Assembly (NCBI GenBank): GCA_034401795.1
Contig: CM067373.1
Span: 35,251,443 to 35,315,442, forward strand
Direction: 5' to 3'
DNA from: Chaetoderma sp. LZ-2023a
Taxonomy: Eukaryota; Mollusca; Caudofoveata; Chaetodermatida; Chaetodermatidae
DNA: 64,000 nt
Shown: positions 10,015 through 20,579 of the stretch, piece by piece
Layout: each line of letters starts with the position of its first letter
How positions within the stretch are numbered: the first letter of the stretch is position 1
Made by a program: the position numbers and the translations under genes
The notes under the pieces: generated by a model
The model's database searches: none
What the model was told of the DNA's origin: nothing
The model's input: only the letters and a program-made list of their open reading frames with translations

Positions 10015-10294
10015 GTGAATCCGTTTCCTATTTAGGCTCCAATGCGCATGCGCAGGCATGCTTAGTGACAGGTATCACCAAGGAGTGAGTACAGACTGGT
10101 ATCAGTCTCTATCAGGCCATATGCTGGGGGTGTACCCTACCAGTAGCCTGGTTGAGGGCATATATTGAAATGGAATAGGCATATGGAGGTATGTAAGCAA
10201 ACATAAAATTCTTTTTCTGGTGGCTAAATTCAGAGTAGTTGATTTAGCAAGTAGTGATTGAACGGTATAGATGTTTTGGTGGTGTAATAACAAC
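10015..10294. repeat. DIRS A right (5') terminal inverted repeat
   Basis: Inverted copy of 1790-2060: CGCATGCGCAGGCATGCTTAG, CACCAAGGAGTGAGTACA, CTACCAGTAGCCTGG and GCAAGTAGTGATTGAACGGT recur in reverse complement on the left. The outermost bases (ATAGATGTTTTGGTGGTGTA then ATAACAAC) differ from the left terminus but recur in the ICR. Confidence 0.9.
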
Positions 10295-10494
10295 TGAGCT
10301 GCTTGCTGCTCGTCAGTCCATCTATCAGCTTGTGGACCGGAAAAAATTAACATGATTAGTTCCTTCCGCCTTTCTGAAATGTTCCCATTATCAAAGTCCA
10401 TATTACGGACATCTTTAGAACTCACAGACATCTTCGCGTTTATCCGACACCATACAATGTTCTGGATGGCAAGGTTGTGGGCAGGAATACGCAA
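10295..10494 (-). pseudogene. Gypsy gag N-terminal fragment, displaced by DIRS A
   Basis: Minus-strand open stretch with ISERRKELIMLIFSGPQADRW followed by DEQQAAQL, ending exactly at the DIRS A right end. On the other side of DIRS A the gag resumes with IGQRGRDICRSW. Taken together this fits the usual Gypsy gag layout in which an A-x-L-L-x-x-I-G-x-x-G-x-x-I-Y/C segment precedes the F-E-x-F/Y-C-x-P-K-K-N block. So 10295-10494 and 1109-1733 are two halves of one gene. Upstream limits (start codon, LTR) are not clear; a Met lies near 10431. Confidence 0.7.
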
Positions 10495-10833
10495 ATTTAT
10501 TCAAGCTGTTAGATTTGTTGGTTTGATTATTTATTCAGCCATTTGTAATAATGATGTCTGCCAGATCTCTGCAACTTAAAAGATATGTAAATCAATAAAT
10601 GTGATTACATTACACCTACTCACCCATGAGCAATGGTGTATGTACATATTTGCTCATATGGCATGCATTAACATCAATTTAAGTGCATGTTGATTTTTTG
10701 CCATGCAGGTAAAATCCCAACATTAAATGTACAGTCTGCATAGAGAAGTAGAACAAATTTCCTATTTCTCTCCCAGTCAATGTAATGCATGCCATGATTG
10801 GGTTTTTGTTTTTTTTATCTAGCATCATGCCAT
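10495..10833. other. No gene seen
   Basis: AT-rich sequence that may include the 5' untranslated part of the Gypsy element. I could not recognise an LTR end or a primer-binding site, and there is no supportable coding frame. Confidence 0.5.
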
Positions 10834-11547
10834 TATTGTGTTATGGTGCTTTTAGAACAGGTATAGAAAATTATGTGGATTATTGTCTATTAGAGTGTCT
10901 TCACCTGGAAAATAGCCCCATAACATTATGAGGCCCTCAGTCAGTGGTGCTGATGGCTGTTGCTCTATTAGATAGCAACAGCTTGCAGCAACACATGGTA
11001 TCCCTTGGGCAGATTAATAACCATTATACGGCTGAATATAATATGAAACAAATCGATTTAACCGCTTCCATTCCATATACATGTTAAGAGTATTTTGATC
11101 TAAGTTAAGTAATTCCTGATGACTATTTTGAAAAGAATCAAAGTGAAAGTTGTTTCTGCCATAGGCAGCAACAACTTTCAGTCAAACTATTCCAAAATAC
11201 TCAGTAGGTTTCTTATAGAAATGTGTTGAAACTATATTTATGGGTATTCAGAAGGAAAGGGGTTATCAAATTATAAACACACAATTTAGTAAACACAGAA
11301 TGTAAGCTTTATAAATAAATGTTCAGGTATAAGCATGGTTGAAATATGTTGTCCTCAAGACCAGTGTGGGCGGCTTAAGTGTTGTTAATAGGGCTATTGT
11401 TCTCAGGGCTATAGTCTACAGGAATCGTCACGCTTGATTTCACATGGTTCTGGTGGTCATAATTAACAGCATTATATGTAAAATCACTGATATAATGTAA
11501 TCCACATAATTTTCTATATCTGGTCTAAAAGTACCATAACAATTGTA
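10834..11547. mobile_element. Non-autonomous DNA element with about 50-bp terminal inverted repeats
   Basis: The left end (10834-10883, with ATTGTGTTATGG and ATAGAAAATTATGTGGATTA) is repeated in reverse complement at 11499-11547 with a few mismatches. The interior (about 610 bases) has no coding frame and contains a shorter palindrome at 11119-11206. Superfamily not determined: the ends do not show an obvious duplication longer than a few bases. Confidence 0.7.
11119..11206. repeat. Palindrome centred on TGCCATAGGCA (family-2 type)
   Basis: The arms GACTATTTTGAAAAGAATCA... and ...ATTCCAAAATACTCAGTAGG pair around GTTGTTTCTGCCATAGGCAG. The centre resembles the GCTGTTGCTGCCATAGGCAG core of the palindromic elements at 55 and 57 kb, so it is probably a diverged member. 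Confidence 0.6.
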
Positions 11548-12534
11548 CCTTGTATTAACAAGAAGGACTGTGTCCTGTTTGATGAGCCATTTTGGATTGC
11601 CACATGTAACACATCATGTGGCGGTATCGTGACATAAAGATTTCTATGGTATGGTATGGTATCATGGAGGTCATATCATATGGCATGGCATCAACTCAAG
11701 TCAGGCATTTCATTGAAATCGGATAAGCAACTCTTGATGTGTTAAATGCCCATTGGTAAACTCTGTATACATCAAAACCAGGTAAAACTATGTAAAAAAA
11801 TTCAAGTTATTTTTATTAATGATGGAGTTTGAATGCAATAATATTATAGATCAAAAGAGATGTAAAGTTTTATTAAGATCGAATGGATTGAGTGTGCACT
11901 GAAAAACTAACATTTACCTAATTTTTGACGCAAAATAAGCTAAATCCGAACCATATAAATGGAAGAAATGTAAAAATCAGATCGGATAGATTCCTCAGTC
12001 AATGACGCATCATAGCAAATCCCCACATTTACTGCTTTGGCCTTCTGACACCACCTGGGGCAGGCCATATGTAAATCACCTGTTCCATATGACTAACTTA
12101 CATGTACATACCAAATTTATTCCCGACAGACAGGAGGAATGACATAATACCCACCTTTCCTCGAAAAACGTGGGTTACAATTAAATGTGTTTCTACAAGT
12201 AGTGCAAATTTCAAGCCGTCTGCTGGCCCAATTTGCCAATAAATGTCGGTTAAATAACCGGAATGATCAATACAATTCGAAAGTCTCAAATCAGCATTTA
12301 ACAGCCAGCAAAACCTATATATCACCATTTTTGCTGTTAAAATTCATCAACTAACAAACTCTAAATTTTGATTGGTCAATGGCAGCTATGTTTTATCATG
12401 AATTAGATTCTCTTAAGCAAATTTAAATGTCTCTTGATCCAGAGTCATATTTCAGTGTTTCTAGAGGAAAAAGGTCATCCAAGATACCCATTAGGTTCTT
12501 TTAAAAGACTTTGTTCATCTATTGCCCTATATTC
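11548..12534. other. No gene seen
   Basis: Unique-looking AT-rich sequence. A short ATGGT microrepeat (about 11648-11670) is the only structure seen. Short open frames here show no recognisable motif, no splice context and no compositional sign of coding. Confidence 0.5.
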
Positions 12535-12765
12535 ACTTTTTAATGGTCAAGCTGGCCAAAACCCGCCTGTGCAGTTGTCTTAAGCAAGGTCTATTCGCAG
12601 GCCAAGACTTTTTTGAAAATTTACCACTGGAATGACTGGCTCGATAAATGAGCCAGTAATTCCAATGGATAATTTTCCAAATTAGTCCTCTCTTGGCCTG
12701 CAAATGGACATTCAATAAGCAAGTATTTTGATATTATTGACCAAATTTGACCATTAACGGGTTAA
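12535..12765. mobile_element. piggyBac-like palindromic MITE (TTAACCC family), copy 1
   Basis: The core is an imperfect palindrome: a GCAGGCCAAGA arm, AAATTTACCACTGGAATGACTG, a centre near GGCTCGATAAATGAGCC, then the reverse arms down to CTTGGCCTGCAAATGGACAT. The right end reads TTAACGGGTTAA (12754-12765), a slightly degraded AAAGGGTTAA end. Best member for defining the family is 56437-56652. Confidence 0.75.
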
Positions 12766-12827
12766 TATAATCTTTCTTGAGTTTTGCATCAAACAGCCCA
12801 GTAGCTTCAGAGAATATGTGTAACCCT

Positions 12828-13020
12828 TTAACCCTTTCTTGACGAATCCGGCCCAAACCGGCCTATGCAGTGGCCTTAAGGAATGTCCATTTGCAGGCCA
12901 AGTGAAGACTATTTTTGAAAATTTACCACGGTTATCGAGCCGGTCATTTCAGTGGTAAATTTTCAAAAATAGTCTTCTCTTTGCAGACCAAGAGAAGTCG
13001 GCGTTTAAAAATTTCCAATA
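12828..13020. mobile_element. piggyBac-like palindromic MITE, copy 2
   Basis: Starts TTAACCCTTTCTTGACGAAT, with the same order of blocks: CCGGCC, AATGTCCATTTGCAGGCCAA, the ACCACGG...TCAGTGGTAAA palindrome, CTTTGCAGACCAAGAGA. The right terminal TTAA end is decayed. Confidence 0.7.
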
Positions 13021-13204
13021 TTGGTCTCCGAGATATCGCATAGGATAACAGGATAAAGATACCTTGGCACATCCTGTACATGTAATCAACACTGGCTTGG
13101 CAGTTGTCTAATGGATGAATCGAATCTGTCAGTCAAGCTAAGTCAAGTATACATGTATATCATAATCAATTACATCACATGTAGGCTAATGTCACAATCA
13201 TAAT

Positions 13205-13620
13205 TGACAGAAATACTCTGTCATGAATCTGGAATAGTCTGTCAGGTGTACGAATGGTATGTCTGCTGGATTTACTATTTAATAAACATTCTGTTGAAAA
13301 TTGTGAAATTATTTAACAAGGTTGAACTGCCGCCATGGTCAGCAACAGCACCCAGTCAAATTAATTTCAAAATAATCAACAGCTCACCTGTATAGTTACC
13401 TAAGATTGGGATTCTAGGAATTTATGGTTCAATCAATCCAAAGATGGGCAAAGAGCGGGTGGAGCCTAGCTGAACAGGGGCCCCTCTACTACAGCTTTCA
13501 GACACCTATGCATCATGCGGAACGTACCCGTGGTAACCATGTTACCTTGTAACCCAACGGTCGACATATGTCACAATCAAAGAATCTGGTCTGTTACAAA
13601 GTCGAAGTCTGTCAGGAAAG
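13205..13620. repeat. Palindromic MITE family 2, diverged copy
   Basis: Contains TTTACTATTTAATAAACATT, GTCAGCAACAGCACCCAGTC, CAATCAATCCAAAGATGGGC and GGTGGAGCCTAGC, in the same order as the better copies at 55430-55640 and 56960-57240. The left arm of the central palindrome is badly eroded. Confidence 0.6.
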
Positions 13621-14215
13621 TGTATGAATTGTATGTTCTTGGTGAATTTATAATTTATTAAACATTCTGTTATATATTTACCTTGAAATTAATATTCAAA
13701 TATTGTTAGAATTCATTAGTGCACATGTAGTGTGAATGGAACCTACTTAAGCCTCAGACACAAATATTTTGACATCTGATGAAAAATCGCGAAAAAAACC
13801 ATGAACAAATTTCAAAGTAAAAAACTGCGAAGACTAGAAAACTTTGTTTGACTCAGAAGGCCCCTCAATCACGGAAATACATTTCTCTATGTAGTAGGTA
13901 GCAATTTTATTCAGGAAGTAGGTAGTAATTTTTACTGAGGCATACACCAAGTTTCATTAAAAGATCTGAAACTGTTCTGTATGATATGATGTTTACCAGG
14001 AAATTTACAAAAATCTTGAGTTTTTGCATTAAAAAGTTAATTTTCACCCAAAGTATTGAACATATAAAGGTAAATCCTTCAAAAGGCACATCTATCATCA
14101 CAAAGAAGCCACCTGCTAAGTTTCATTAAACTAGAAAACATTGTTTGACTCAGAGGGCCCCGCAATCACTGAAAATACATCCCTCTATGTAGTAGGTAGC
14201 AATTTCAGTCAAAGC
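13621..14215. repeat. Decayed satellite-like repeats (TTCATTAAA family)
   Basis: Carries GAGGCATACACCAAGTTTCA, TTCTGTATGATATGATGTTT and GAGTTTTTGCATTAAAAAG, which recur several times at 19301-20170. Two overlapping partial units with AAACTTTGTTTGACTCAGA in each are visible (about 13840 and 14140). No coding potential. Confidence 0.6.
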
Positions 14216-14339
14216 CTCCATATCATTAAAAGCAAAAAACAAAATAAAACAAGAACTCCGCAAACAGCACATAATACCCAGCCCTGATGACAAACCAACG
14301 AATGACAGGTTTCATAAAATAGTGATTTCTTTCTCAGAC

Positions 14340-14860
14340 CTATGCCTGTCATCCAATGAAGTTTCTAAGTGATCTCCTAAACGGTCATGGAGTTAATATC
14401 CGGAAAGCAATTTTCAAGATGGCCGCTGGTGGCCATCGGCCATATTGGATTTCGGATCACCTATTTCAATAGGTTTCCTCCTCAGATGAACTGGAAGAAA
14501 TGGAGTTGTCATTCAGAAACCTATTTTCAAGATGGCCGCTGGTGGCCATATTAGATTTAGGATCATCGATTTTAATAAGTTTATTCCTCAAACCTAGTCC
14601 AATCATCCTATGGCTATGAAACTTCAAATCAATTCCATAAATAGTAACAGAGTTATCATCCGGAAACCAATTTTCAAGATGGCCACCGGTGGCTGGTGGC
14701 CATTTTGTATTTCGGATCAACGTCAATTTCGAGAGCTTTCTTCCCCAGACCTAATCCAACAAATCGATGAGGTTTCAAAGCAATCCGATAAACGGTAACA
14801 GAGTTATTATCCGGAAGCCAATTTTCAAGATGGCCACAGGTGGATTTCGGAGATTATCGC
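14340..14860 (+). repeat. Tandem repeat with CAAGATGGCCGC core, about three units
   Basis: ATTTTCAAGATGGCCGCTGG (or a close variant) occurs near 14409, 14522, 14670 and 14820, each preceded by a CCGGAAGCAA- or CAGAAACCT-like stretch and followed by GGATTTCGGATCA. Spacing varies from about 110 to 150 bases. This resembles the non-coding arrays at 16-19 kb, which also carry an AAGATGGCCGCC word. Confidence 0.65.
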
Positions 14861-14865
14861 AGGGT

Positions 14866-14930
14866 TGGCAATTTCCCGGGAAATACTAGTATTTCCCCGG
14901 GCAGTGGGAAATACCGGGAAATACTCAGAT
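14866..14930. repeat. Short CCCGGGAAATAC palindrome cluster
   Basis: TTTCCCGGGAAATACTAGTA followed by TTTCCCCGGG forms a near-perfect palindrome centred on ACTAGT. Two further GGGAAATACCGGGAAATAC words follow. No attached coding sequence was found. Confidence 0.6.
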
Positions 14931-15242
14931 ATCAGGCAGCAAGTTTATATGTTTACCCTCATGGTTGTTTATCATGCTTAAGAAAACACGGACAAGCATC
15001 AGTAAATACATCTAGTGACATATGCATAAGGAACAGCCTTCTAACTGCTAAAGCAACACTACATCAGACAAAACTGAACATCCAATGAAATACCATTCTA
15101 ATTTTAAGAGATATAACTGGATATTTGACACTAATTCACCATCTATAGATCTGCACGGAGTTCAGTAGATCTATATAATTACCTATCCAATAATGAAAGG
15201 CTTTGACTACGGTACTGTCAGAACATGCAATATAAACTTACT
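14931..15242. other. No gene seen
   Basis: AT-rich sequence without motif, repeat relationship or credible coding frame. Confidence 0.5.
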
Positions 15243-15476
15243 TCTGAGGTCTTGTAGGCGAAAAATGGCTTCTGAAGTGGTATAGATAAATGTCCATTTG
15301 CAGGCCAAGAGAAGAATATTTTTACAAATTTACCACTGGAATGAATGGCTTGATAACTAAGGCAGTCATTTCAGTAGAAAATTTTCAAAAATAGCCTTCA
15401 CTTGATCTTCAAAATGATATTTTCTATGAGATAATTGAATTTTGCTTGAACAAATTTGAGTGTTAAAGTGTTAAAT
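15243..15476. mobile_element. piggyBac-like palindromic MITE, copy 3
   Basis: AATGTCCATTTGCAGGCCAA, then AAATTTACCACTGGAATGAA, the reverse arm CAGTCATTTCAGTAGAAAAT, and an end reading GTTAAAGTGTTAAA at 15462-15475. Diverged ends; core palindrome still clear. Confidence 0.7.
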
Positions 15477-16028
15477 AACTAATTCACTCTCTGGGATGTC
15501 ATTATATCTAAGTTAGCGCTATGATGACTGAATACATTTCATTCTGAATTTGCAGAAATGTTAAAATTGTAATCGCTATTTAAACCTGAAATCTACAGAA
15601 TTTTTTGAAAATAATGTGAAAGTCTGTATTTTCAGTCAGTCATATTGTGGCATGTAATAGTATAAATAGTAAACAGTCCATAATATTTAGCTGGCACGGC
15701 GCAAGAAGTTTGACTTATAAATTGGGCCTAAGGCTAACTAAGTAAACAATACTTGTAGATACATGTCCATGCACCAGCAGTTTGGTAATCTAAGCTTAGA
15801 TCTCTATTTTAAATAAATATTCTGATAGGAATTCAAGGCAGTATAATGGATTTTATTGTATGTCACAATGCGTTGTATAAGTAAATCATTCATGACATGA
15901 AAGTTTCTTAATATTTTGAAACTATTTTACTGTAGGTTATTGTTGCAGCCTCTACTGAAAACGGTTTCTAACAATTCCACCAACATTGTGCAATAAATAG
16001 TAGGTGTTGTATATGTAATGTAGAGTTA
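15477..16028. other. No gene seen
   Basis: AT-rich sequence with no recognised repeat and no coding frame worth reporting. Confidence 0.5.
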
Positions 16029-18536
16029 ACAAGAGGCCCAAGGGGCCTGTGTCGCTCACCTGGAGCACCATCAATTTTTGCCAAAATTGTTGGTGGGTGG
16101 TTTAGCAGTCTTTTAAATGAGTAGGTGGACATTTTTGCAAGTGCAATATGGCCGCCAAACAGACTACATTTTGATTGGCCCACGGCACCCATGTTTTTTT
16201 GATGGATCAACTTCCCTTGCACAAATTTTAATGGCCCAAATTTTGGTGTGATCCCTTCAGCGGTTCTGAAGGAGTCATTTTCGTGAAAACCAGGTCATCC
16301 AAGATGGTCGTCGAACCATTTGGTAAATCAAGTCCTCTTGAACAAACTTGGCTTACCTCGTGGCCTAGATGAAGATTCTGCAAGTGGTTTCGGAGAAGAT
16401 TTATAAAGACATTTCCTGAAACTGGCCAAAATCCAAAATGGCCGCTGGGCAAATTGGCCGATCGGGTTCATTTGAACAAACTTGGATCCTTATACCCTAA
16501 GGATGCTTCCTGCCAAATATAATTGAAATCGGCCTGGTAGTTCTCGAGAAGACATTTAAAATTTCCCATTGCTTAAGCATGGAAGCTTTGACGAGAAAAT
16601 GATCCAAGATGGCCGCCAAACCGTTTATCCGACAGTTTCGAAAATTGCAAAATTTGAGGCTCAGAATACCCAAAAACATATATAGAACCAATTTTGGTCT
16701 CAAAATCCATCAAATAAAAAAATCCAATATGTCCGCCAAACATGCTACATTTTGATTTGCCCATGCGGATATGTTTTTTGACTGAGCAACTTCCCTTGAA
16801 CAAACTTTAATGACGCTTAGTCCCTAATCATATCTCCCAAATTTTGTCCTGATCCATTCAGCGGTTCTGGAGAAGTCGTTTTCGGGAAAAAACTAGGTCA
16901 TCCAAGATGGCTGCTGAACCATTCGGTCAATCAAGTTGTCTTGCACAAACTTGGCTTACCTCTTTGCCTAGATGAGGTTTCATACGTTTTGAATCGATTC
17001 CCCAAGCCGTTTCGGAGAACACGATTTTTAAAGACATTTCCAAAAATCAGCCAAAATCAAAGATGGCCACCGGCCAAACTGGCCGGTCGGCTTCGTTTGA
17101 ACAAAATGAAATTTCTATGCCATAAGGATGCTTCCTGCCAAATATAATTCAAATCGGCCCCGTAGTTCTCGAGAAGAAGACATTTTAAATTTCCCATTGC
17201 TTTAGCATGTGAGCTTTTGGCAGGAAAATGATCCAAAATGGCTCCCAAACCGTTTATCCGACAGTTTCGAAAATTGCAAATTTGAGATCAGAATACCCAA
17301 AAAACCTATATAAAACGAATTTTGGCCTCAAAATCCGTCAAATAAAAAAATCCAAAATGGCTGCTAAACACACTATATTTTGATTGGTCCACCCCGGCCA
17401 TGTTTTTCGATGAATCAACTTCTCTTTAACAAACCGTAATCGCCCTTAGTTGTTAATTATATATCGCAAATTTCGGCCTGATCGCTTCAGCAAGGGGTGG
17501 GGGGAAGTCGTTTTTGTGAAAACTAGGTCATCCAAGATGGCCACTGAACCATTTCGTCACTCAAGTTGCCTTGAACAAACTTGATTCAGCGCTTACCCTA
17601 GATCATATTTCGTGAGTTTTGAATCGATCCCTCAAATGGTTTCGGAGAAGATTTTTAAAGACATTTCTAAAAATCACGCAAAATCCAAGATGGTCGCCGG
17701 CCAAATTGGCCGATCGGGTTCGTTTGAACAAATTTGAATCGATATGCCGTAAGGATGCTTCATGCCAAATATAATTTAAATCGGCCCAGCAGTTCTCGAG
17801 AAGATATTTTTAATTTCCCATTGCTTTAGTATGGGAGCTTTTGGCAGGAAAATGGTCCAAGATGGCCGCCAAACCGTTTATCTGACAGTTTCGAAAATTG
17901 CAAATTTGAGATCAGAATACCCAAAAACCTATGTAAACCCAATTTCGGCCTAAAAACCCATCAAATAAAAAAATCCAATAGGGCCGCCAAACATGCTATA
18001 TTTTGATTGGCCCATGGCGGCCATGTTTTTTAACGGATCAACTTCTCTTGAACAAACTTTACTGGCCCTTAGTCCTTAATCATATCTACCAAATTTCGGC
18101 CTGATTCCTTTAGCGGTTCTGGAGAAGTTATTTTCGTTAAAACTAGGTAAACAAGATGGCCGCCAAATTATTTGACCAATTAAGGTCCCTTGAACAAATT
18201 TGGTTGAGCTCTTCGAACAAACTTGGTTCAGCTCTTGCCCTATATGATATTTCGTGAGGTTTGAATCAATCCACCAAGCGGTTTCAGAAGATTTTTAAAG
18301 CCATCTAAAGTCGGCCAAAATCCAAGATGGCCCCAGGCCAAATCGGCTTTGTTTGAACAAACTTGGATCCGTATGCCCTAAGGATACTTCCTGCCAAATA
18401 TAATTGAAATCGGCCAGTGGTTATTGAGAAGAAGTCGTTTAAAGGAAAAAGTTGACAGACGGATGGACAGCAAGACGGAAGGACGCCGGATGGTCGCCAT
18501 AGCATAAGCTCACTTGGCCATTCTGGCCAGGTGAGC
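16029..18536 (+). mobile_element. Long non-coding tandem-repeat element ending in a hairpin (Helentron/HINE-like), copy 1
   Basis: Starts CAAGAGGCCCAAGGGGCCTG then TCGCTCACCTGG, and ends in GACAGACGGATGGACAG plus a hairpin with GGCCAGGTGAGCTAA. In between are about four tandem units of roughly 625 bases. The anchor CTAAGGATGCTTCCTGCCAA recurs near 16497, 17120, 17749 and 18378. Each unit repeats words such as CCAAGATGGCCGCC, CAAACTTGG and TCGAGAAGA. No coding frame is credible. The layout (start motif complementary to the end motif, central tandem repeats, 3' hairpin, CTAA end) fits non-autonomous Helentrons (HINE; the bivalve 'pearl' elements are the known parallel). That class is an inference. 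Confidence 0.65.
18505..18536 (+). other. Terminal hairpin of the element at 16029-18536
   Basis: GCTCACTTGGCC, a five-base loop, then GGCCAGGTGAGC: 12-bp stem with one mismatch, followed by CTAAA. The element's start (GCTCACCTGG near 16052) is complementary to the hairpin's right arm. Confidence 0.75.
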
Positions 18537-19300
18537 TAAAAACAATTTCGGCCTCAAAATCCATCAAATAAAAAAATACAATATGGCCACCAAACATGCT
18601 ATATTTTGATTGTCCCACGGCGGCCATGTTTTTTGACAGATCAACTTCTCTTGAACAAACTTTAATGGCCCTTAGGCCCTAATCAGATCTGCCAAATTTC
18701 GCCCCGATCGCTTCAACACTTCTGGAGAATAAGTCATTTTCACTACAACTAGGTCAACCAAGATGGCCACCGAACCATTTGACCAATCAAGTTCCCTTGC
18801 CATAAATCATATTTTATGAGGTTTGCATCAATCCCCCAAGCCATTTCGGAGAATATTTTTAACGACGTTTCCTAAAAATCGGCCTAAATCCAAGATGGCC
18901 GCCAGACAAATTGGCCGATCGGGTTCATTTGAACAAACTTAGATCTCTATGCCCTATGAATGCTTCCTCCCAAATATAATTGAAATCGGCCCAGCGGTTG
19001 TTGAGAAGAAGTCGTTTAAAGAATTCCCCATTGCTTTACTATGGGCCCATTGCTTTACTATGTGAGCCTTTGGCGGGAAAACAAACCAAGATGGCAGCCA
19101 AAGCGTTTATCCGGCAGTCTCGAAAGTGGCATATTTGAACTCGCCACTCTGATAAGCATATATAAAGCAATTTTCGCCATCAAAATACATCAAATACAAA
19201 AAAGCCAATATGACCTAGAAATGCTGAATTTTGATTAGTTGATGACGGACATGTTTTTTAACGAACAAACTTCCCTTGAACAAACTTATTGTGAGGAAAC
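18537..19300 (+). repeat. Truncated extra copy of the 625-base unit
   Basis: Continues immediately after the hairpin with the same unit text (TCAAAATCCATCAAATAAAA, then CCATGTTTTTTGACAGATCA, and CCTCCCAAATATAATTGAAA). It breaks off near 19300. Probably a second, end-less copy of the same family inserted or duplicated alongside. Confidence 0.65.
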
Positions 19301-20170
19301 CACTCTGCCGCATGCACACCCGCCCAACCGCCTGCATGGAGCCATTACATAATACAAGTTATTATAATACCGTTGATACCATACCGGATACCCCCCCCAA
19401 AAAAAAAGAGAAGGAAATTGACAAAAACCGTACGTTTTGGCATTAAAAAACCCATTTCACACAACAACCACCCACCCCCAAAATTTTCGACTTATAAAGG
19501 TCGATCTTTCATAAGGAACAACTACCCATCATAAAGAAGTTACATTAAATTATTTTAAACGATTCTGTATGATATGCTGTTTACAAGAATATTGACAAAA
19601 ATCGTGAGTTTTTGCATTAAAGAAACCATTTTCACCCAAAATCTTGGACTTATAAAGGTGAATCCTTCAGAAGGCACATCTGTGGATCGTAATTGAGGCA
19701 CATTCCAAGTTTCATTACATTATTTTAAGCGATTCTATATGATATATGTGTACAAGGAAATTGACTAAAATCAGGTTTTTGCATTAAAAAGCCAATTTTC
19801 GCCCAAAATATTGGGCCTATAAACGAGAATTCAAAACTGAGGCATACACCAAGTTTCATTAAAATATTTGAAGCGGTTCTGTATGATATGCTGTTTATGA
19901 GATATTGTGGACGGACAGACGCCGTGATTACTATAGGAAGTAGAGCGCTAATGATTTTAAATGTTTCTGTATGATATGATGTTTACGAGGAATTGACCAA
20001 AATCACGAGTTTTTGCATTAAAGGGCCCATTTTCACCCAAAAATATTGGACCTATAAAGGTGACTTCTTCAAAAGGCACATCTGCGTATCATAACTGAGG
20101 CATACACCAATTTCATTAAAATATCTGAAGCGGTTCTGCATGATATGCTGTTTACGAGATATTGAGGATG
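19301..20170 (+). repeat. Tandem satellite-like repeat (about 180 bases per unit)
   Basis: Words recurring four to five times: TTCTGTATGATATGCTGTTT, TTTTTGCATTAAA, TTTTCACCCAAAA, ATAAAGGTGA and TTCAGAAGGCACATC. Two copies are followed by GGACGGACAGACG or GGATGGACAGATG (about 19911 and 20165), the same kind of GACGGAC tract that ends the hairpin-type elements here. Related decayed units lie at 13621-14215. Confidence 0.65.
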
Positions 20171-20579
20171 GACAGATGGCTAGACAGACACAGTTATGGC
20201 AGAGTGAACATCTCTCCCGTTCCATGTTATAATGATGATACTTAAAGCTGTTGTGTTATTATTCATCACCAGCAGATAATCACTCCTGCCAATGTCAACA
20301 GAAATTGGTATTATAGGTGGAACAGCTAATTCAGTAGTAAAGGTAGCTACCTCTACCATACTGTGTAGTTTCCAGGCAGTAGTGCAAGGACCAATTATCA
20401 CCTAAACATGCTACCAGTGCCAAAGGGTGTATGTATATTAAGTCACGCCTAATCCGAGCCTAGAGACAATATGTTACTGACAAACACAAGAACTGAAAAT
20501 TGCCTAAGAACTTATACATGCCAAATTCAAACTGTGTTTACTATTGTTGCAAATTCTACTTGTAAATGTATGTCCTTCT
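20171..20579. other. No gene seen
   Basis: Transition from satellite repeat to the LINE below. Short frames on either strand carry no motif. Confidence 0.45.

Larger units (their letters stand above)
1734..10294 (-). mobile_element. DIRS-type tyrosine-recombinase retrotransposon, copy A (family 1), with nested LINE
   Basis: A complete but decayed DIRS element of about 8.56 kb, about 7.0 kb without the LINE at 6099-7641. On the minus strand the order is gag, RT with RNase H and a methyltransferase-like segment, then tyrosine recombinase. The ends are inverted repeats (1734-2060 and 10015-10294), and an internal complementary region (2128-2265) joins sequence complementary to both termini, as in DIRS-1 of Dictyostelium and animal relatives. 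The left end starts near AACCCAACAG and the right end finishes near GTAATAACAAC. The flanks 1721-1733 and 10295-10320 belong to the same Gypsy gag, so the pre-insertion site is known and shows no long target duplication, as expected for recombinase-mediated insertion. Confidence 0.9.

Noticed and set aside
12098-12328. Minus-strand 76-codon frame as a small gene
   Set aside because: Hydrophobic but without homology signal, start context or splice sites; length is within chance for AT-rich sequence.
20180-20401. Minus-strand 73-codon frame
   Set aside because: Overlaps the end of a satellite repeat, has no recognisable motif and no splice context.
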